Of a DNA stretch of 64,000 nt, positions 62,941 to 64,000 are shown in pieces (position 1 is the first letter of the stretch; each line of letters starts with the position of its first letter). The DNA comes from Streptomyces carminius. GTDB lineage: Bacteria > Actinomycetota > Actinomycetes > Streptomycetales > Streptomycetaceae. A model generated the notes under the pieces. It was not told the DNA's origin. It did no database searches and worked only from the letters and a program-made list of their open reading frames with translations. The stretch lies in NCBI RefSeq assembly GCF_002794255.1, contig NZ_PGGW01000057.1:72601-136600 (forward strand), read 5' to 3'. The position numbers and the translations under genes are program-made.

Positions 62941-64000
62941 ATGACAAGACCGCACAAGATCCGTCCGTGGCGCCCGGCGCTGGCCGCGGCCACGGCCCTC
63001 GCCGTGACCGCGGGCATCGCCGCCGTGGCGTCCGCCAGCGAGGACGGCGAGGCGGACGGTACGCCGAAGCTCGGCCTGGTCGCCGCCAGCAAATCGCTCA
63101 CCTTCACCTCGTGGACGGACTCGCCCGGCTTCTTCCTGGACCTGGGCACGTACGTCACCGCCGAGGGCGCACCCCTGGAGATCAGGGTGACCCGCGAGTC
63201 CTACGACGACCCGGTCGTCGCCACCCGGGTCGTCCGCGACGGCGGGGAGACCCGCACCGAGGTCCTCCCCGAGGGTCTGGTGGACCGGTTCTCGGGGCTG
63301 CCGGGGTTCCTGGAGGTCACCGTCGCCGACGAGAGCGGCGAGACCGTCCTGGAGGAGACCCAGGACTTCTGCCCGAACAACGCCTCCGGCCGGATCAGTC
63401 CCGACGCGCCGGCCACGTCCCGGTATCCCCAGAGCTGTCCCGCCAACCCGTTCACGCTCGGCTCGGTGTGGGGCATCGAGGAGGGCTGGGCGGCCAACAC
63501 CTACACCTACCGCTACGACGGCGAGCAGGAGGTCGAGCTGCCGGCCGGGAAGTACACCGCCACGGTGTCGGTGGCGGAGCGGTACCGCGAGGCGTTCGGC
63601 ATCGCGGACGAGCCCCGCACGGTCGCGATGACCGTGCGCGAGCAGAGCTGGGAGGACGAGGAGCGCGGCGAGAGCCTGCCGGACGACGCCTCGGCCCACG
63701 GCTCCCGCACCGCCGGGCACGCGCACCACTCGGCCGCCGACGCCCCGCCCGCGGCCGCCGCTGACCGGGCGGGCCCCGCGTACAACGTGGGCCACGGCCC
63801 GTACCCGCCCGCGCCGCCCGTCCGGCCCTGGGCGCAGCTGGAGGGAGCGGACGGCGAGGAGGGTGGTGACGAGCTCGACGGTGAGACCGGCGGGACCGGT
63901 GAGATCGGCGACGGGCCCGGGCGTACGGACGGCTCCCGGCAGGCGCCCGCACTGAAGCCCGCCGCCAAGCGCCCCACCGGCAAGGCGCGCGTGCCGGACG
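62941..64000 (+). CDS. Secreted protein, N-terminal part (lysyl-oxidase-like)
   Basis: At least 353 residues, open at the window end. A signal peptide (RPWRPALAAATALAVTAGIA, cleavage about residue 31) precedes a beta-rich domain: GFFLDLGTYVTAEGAPLEIR, FCPNNASGRISPDAPATSRY, NPFTLGSVWGIEEGW. This pattern is familiar to me from Streptomyces proteins annotated as lysyl oxidase-like, whose copper-binding catalytic part would lie beyond the window. An acidic, Pro/Gly-rich linker occupies about 240-353. GGAGG lies about 9 nt before the ATG (at 62927-62931). Confidence 0.6.
   Translation, partial: MTRPHKIRPWRPALAAATALAVTAGIAAVASASEDGEADGTPKLGLVAASKSLTFTSWTDSPGFFLDLGTYVTAEGAPLEIRVTRESYDDPVVATRVVRDGGETRTEVLPEGLVDRFSGLPGFLEVTVADESGETVLEETQDFCPNNASGRISPDAPATSRYPQSCPANPFTLGSVWGIEEGWAANTYTYRYDGEQEVELPAGKYTATVSVAERYREAFGIADEPRTVAMTVREQSWEDEERGESLPDDASAHGSRTAGHAHHSAADAPPAAAADRAGPAYNVGHGPYPPAPPVRPWAQLEGADGEEGGDELDGETGGTGEIGDGPGRTDGSRQAPALKPAAKRPTGKARVPD

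Overview
The window is high-GC actinobacterial chromosome, almost certainly Streptomyces. Evidence includes the codon bias, mycothiol metabolism (mca), a GTP-type PEP carboxykinase, a DasR-type operator on a GH18 chitinase, DUF4307, a rare TTA leucine codon in a regulator, and an actinomycete integrative and conjugative element (AICE). Order and gene content of about 14.6-29 kb and 35.9-39 kb match, from memory, the S. coelicolor SCO4956-SCO4979 neighbourhood. The 29-35.8 kb block (SecDF, two-component system, two DksA-like proteins, MreB-like protein) resembles SCO6160-SCO6166, which lies elsewhere in that genome.

Layout. 0-4.3 kb: 3' end of an IS200/IS605 tnpB with its right-end hairpin, then a leftward Tad/Flp pilus cluster (zinc-ribbon protein, CpaB, TadZ, two TadE-type pseudopilins). 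4.7-6.6 kb: secreted modular chitinase. 6.7-13.6 kb: a D-amino-acid locus. Leftward lie a PfkB kinase, an IclR regulator, RidA and an Nramp-related transporter; rightward lie a DSD1-like PLP deaminase and an N-acyl-D-amino-acid deacylase, with a perfect palindrome between the divergent units. 13.6-29 kb: core genes, namely a PAQR/hemolysin III protein, PEPCK, an alanine-type aminotransferase, a TetR regulator, a DUF255 thioredoxin-fold protein, a HigBA-like toxin-antitoxin pair, a MarR regulator, threonine dehydratase, a DrrAB-type ABC exporter, GreA, DUF4307 and Mca. 29-35.8 kb: the SecDF to MreB-like block. 35.9-39 kb: cystathionine synthase/lyase, an anchored helical protein and MsrA.

39-46 kb is Streptomyces-specific accessory sequence: an APH-fold kinase, a helix-turn-helix/TPR regulator divergent from an RsbW-like ATPase with two coupled small proteins, a Ser/Thr kinase and a DUF1877 protein. 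46.6-50.9 kb carries a two-gene anti-phage system that fits Hachiman (HamA nuclease with E135-x-K137, HamB helicase) in DNA of visibly lower GC. Beside it lie a truncated YdcF-like gene and a remarkable non-coding nested inverted repeat (51.54-51.69 kb).

52-58 kb is an AICE: GntR regulator with repeated GTCACTCGT operators, a Pra-like protein, FtsK-type transfer ATPase, small Spd-like and zinc-ribbon proteins, RepSA-like initiator, and a large serine recombinase instead of the usual tyrosine integrase. From 58.2 kb to the end the sequence is a decayed accessory zone: a frameshifted plasmid-type gene pair, DUF4291 and SnoaL-like proteins, a regulator without its N-terminus, and a phosphotransferase fragment. 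The window closes inside a secreted protein gene.

I saw no rRNA, tRNA or CRISPR array. Att sites for the serine recombinase could not be fixed by eye.
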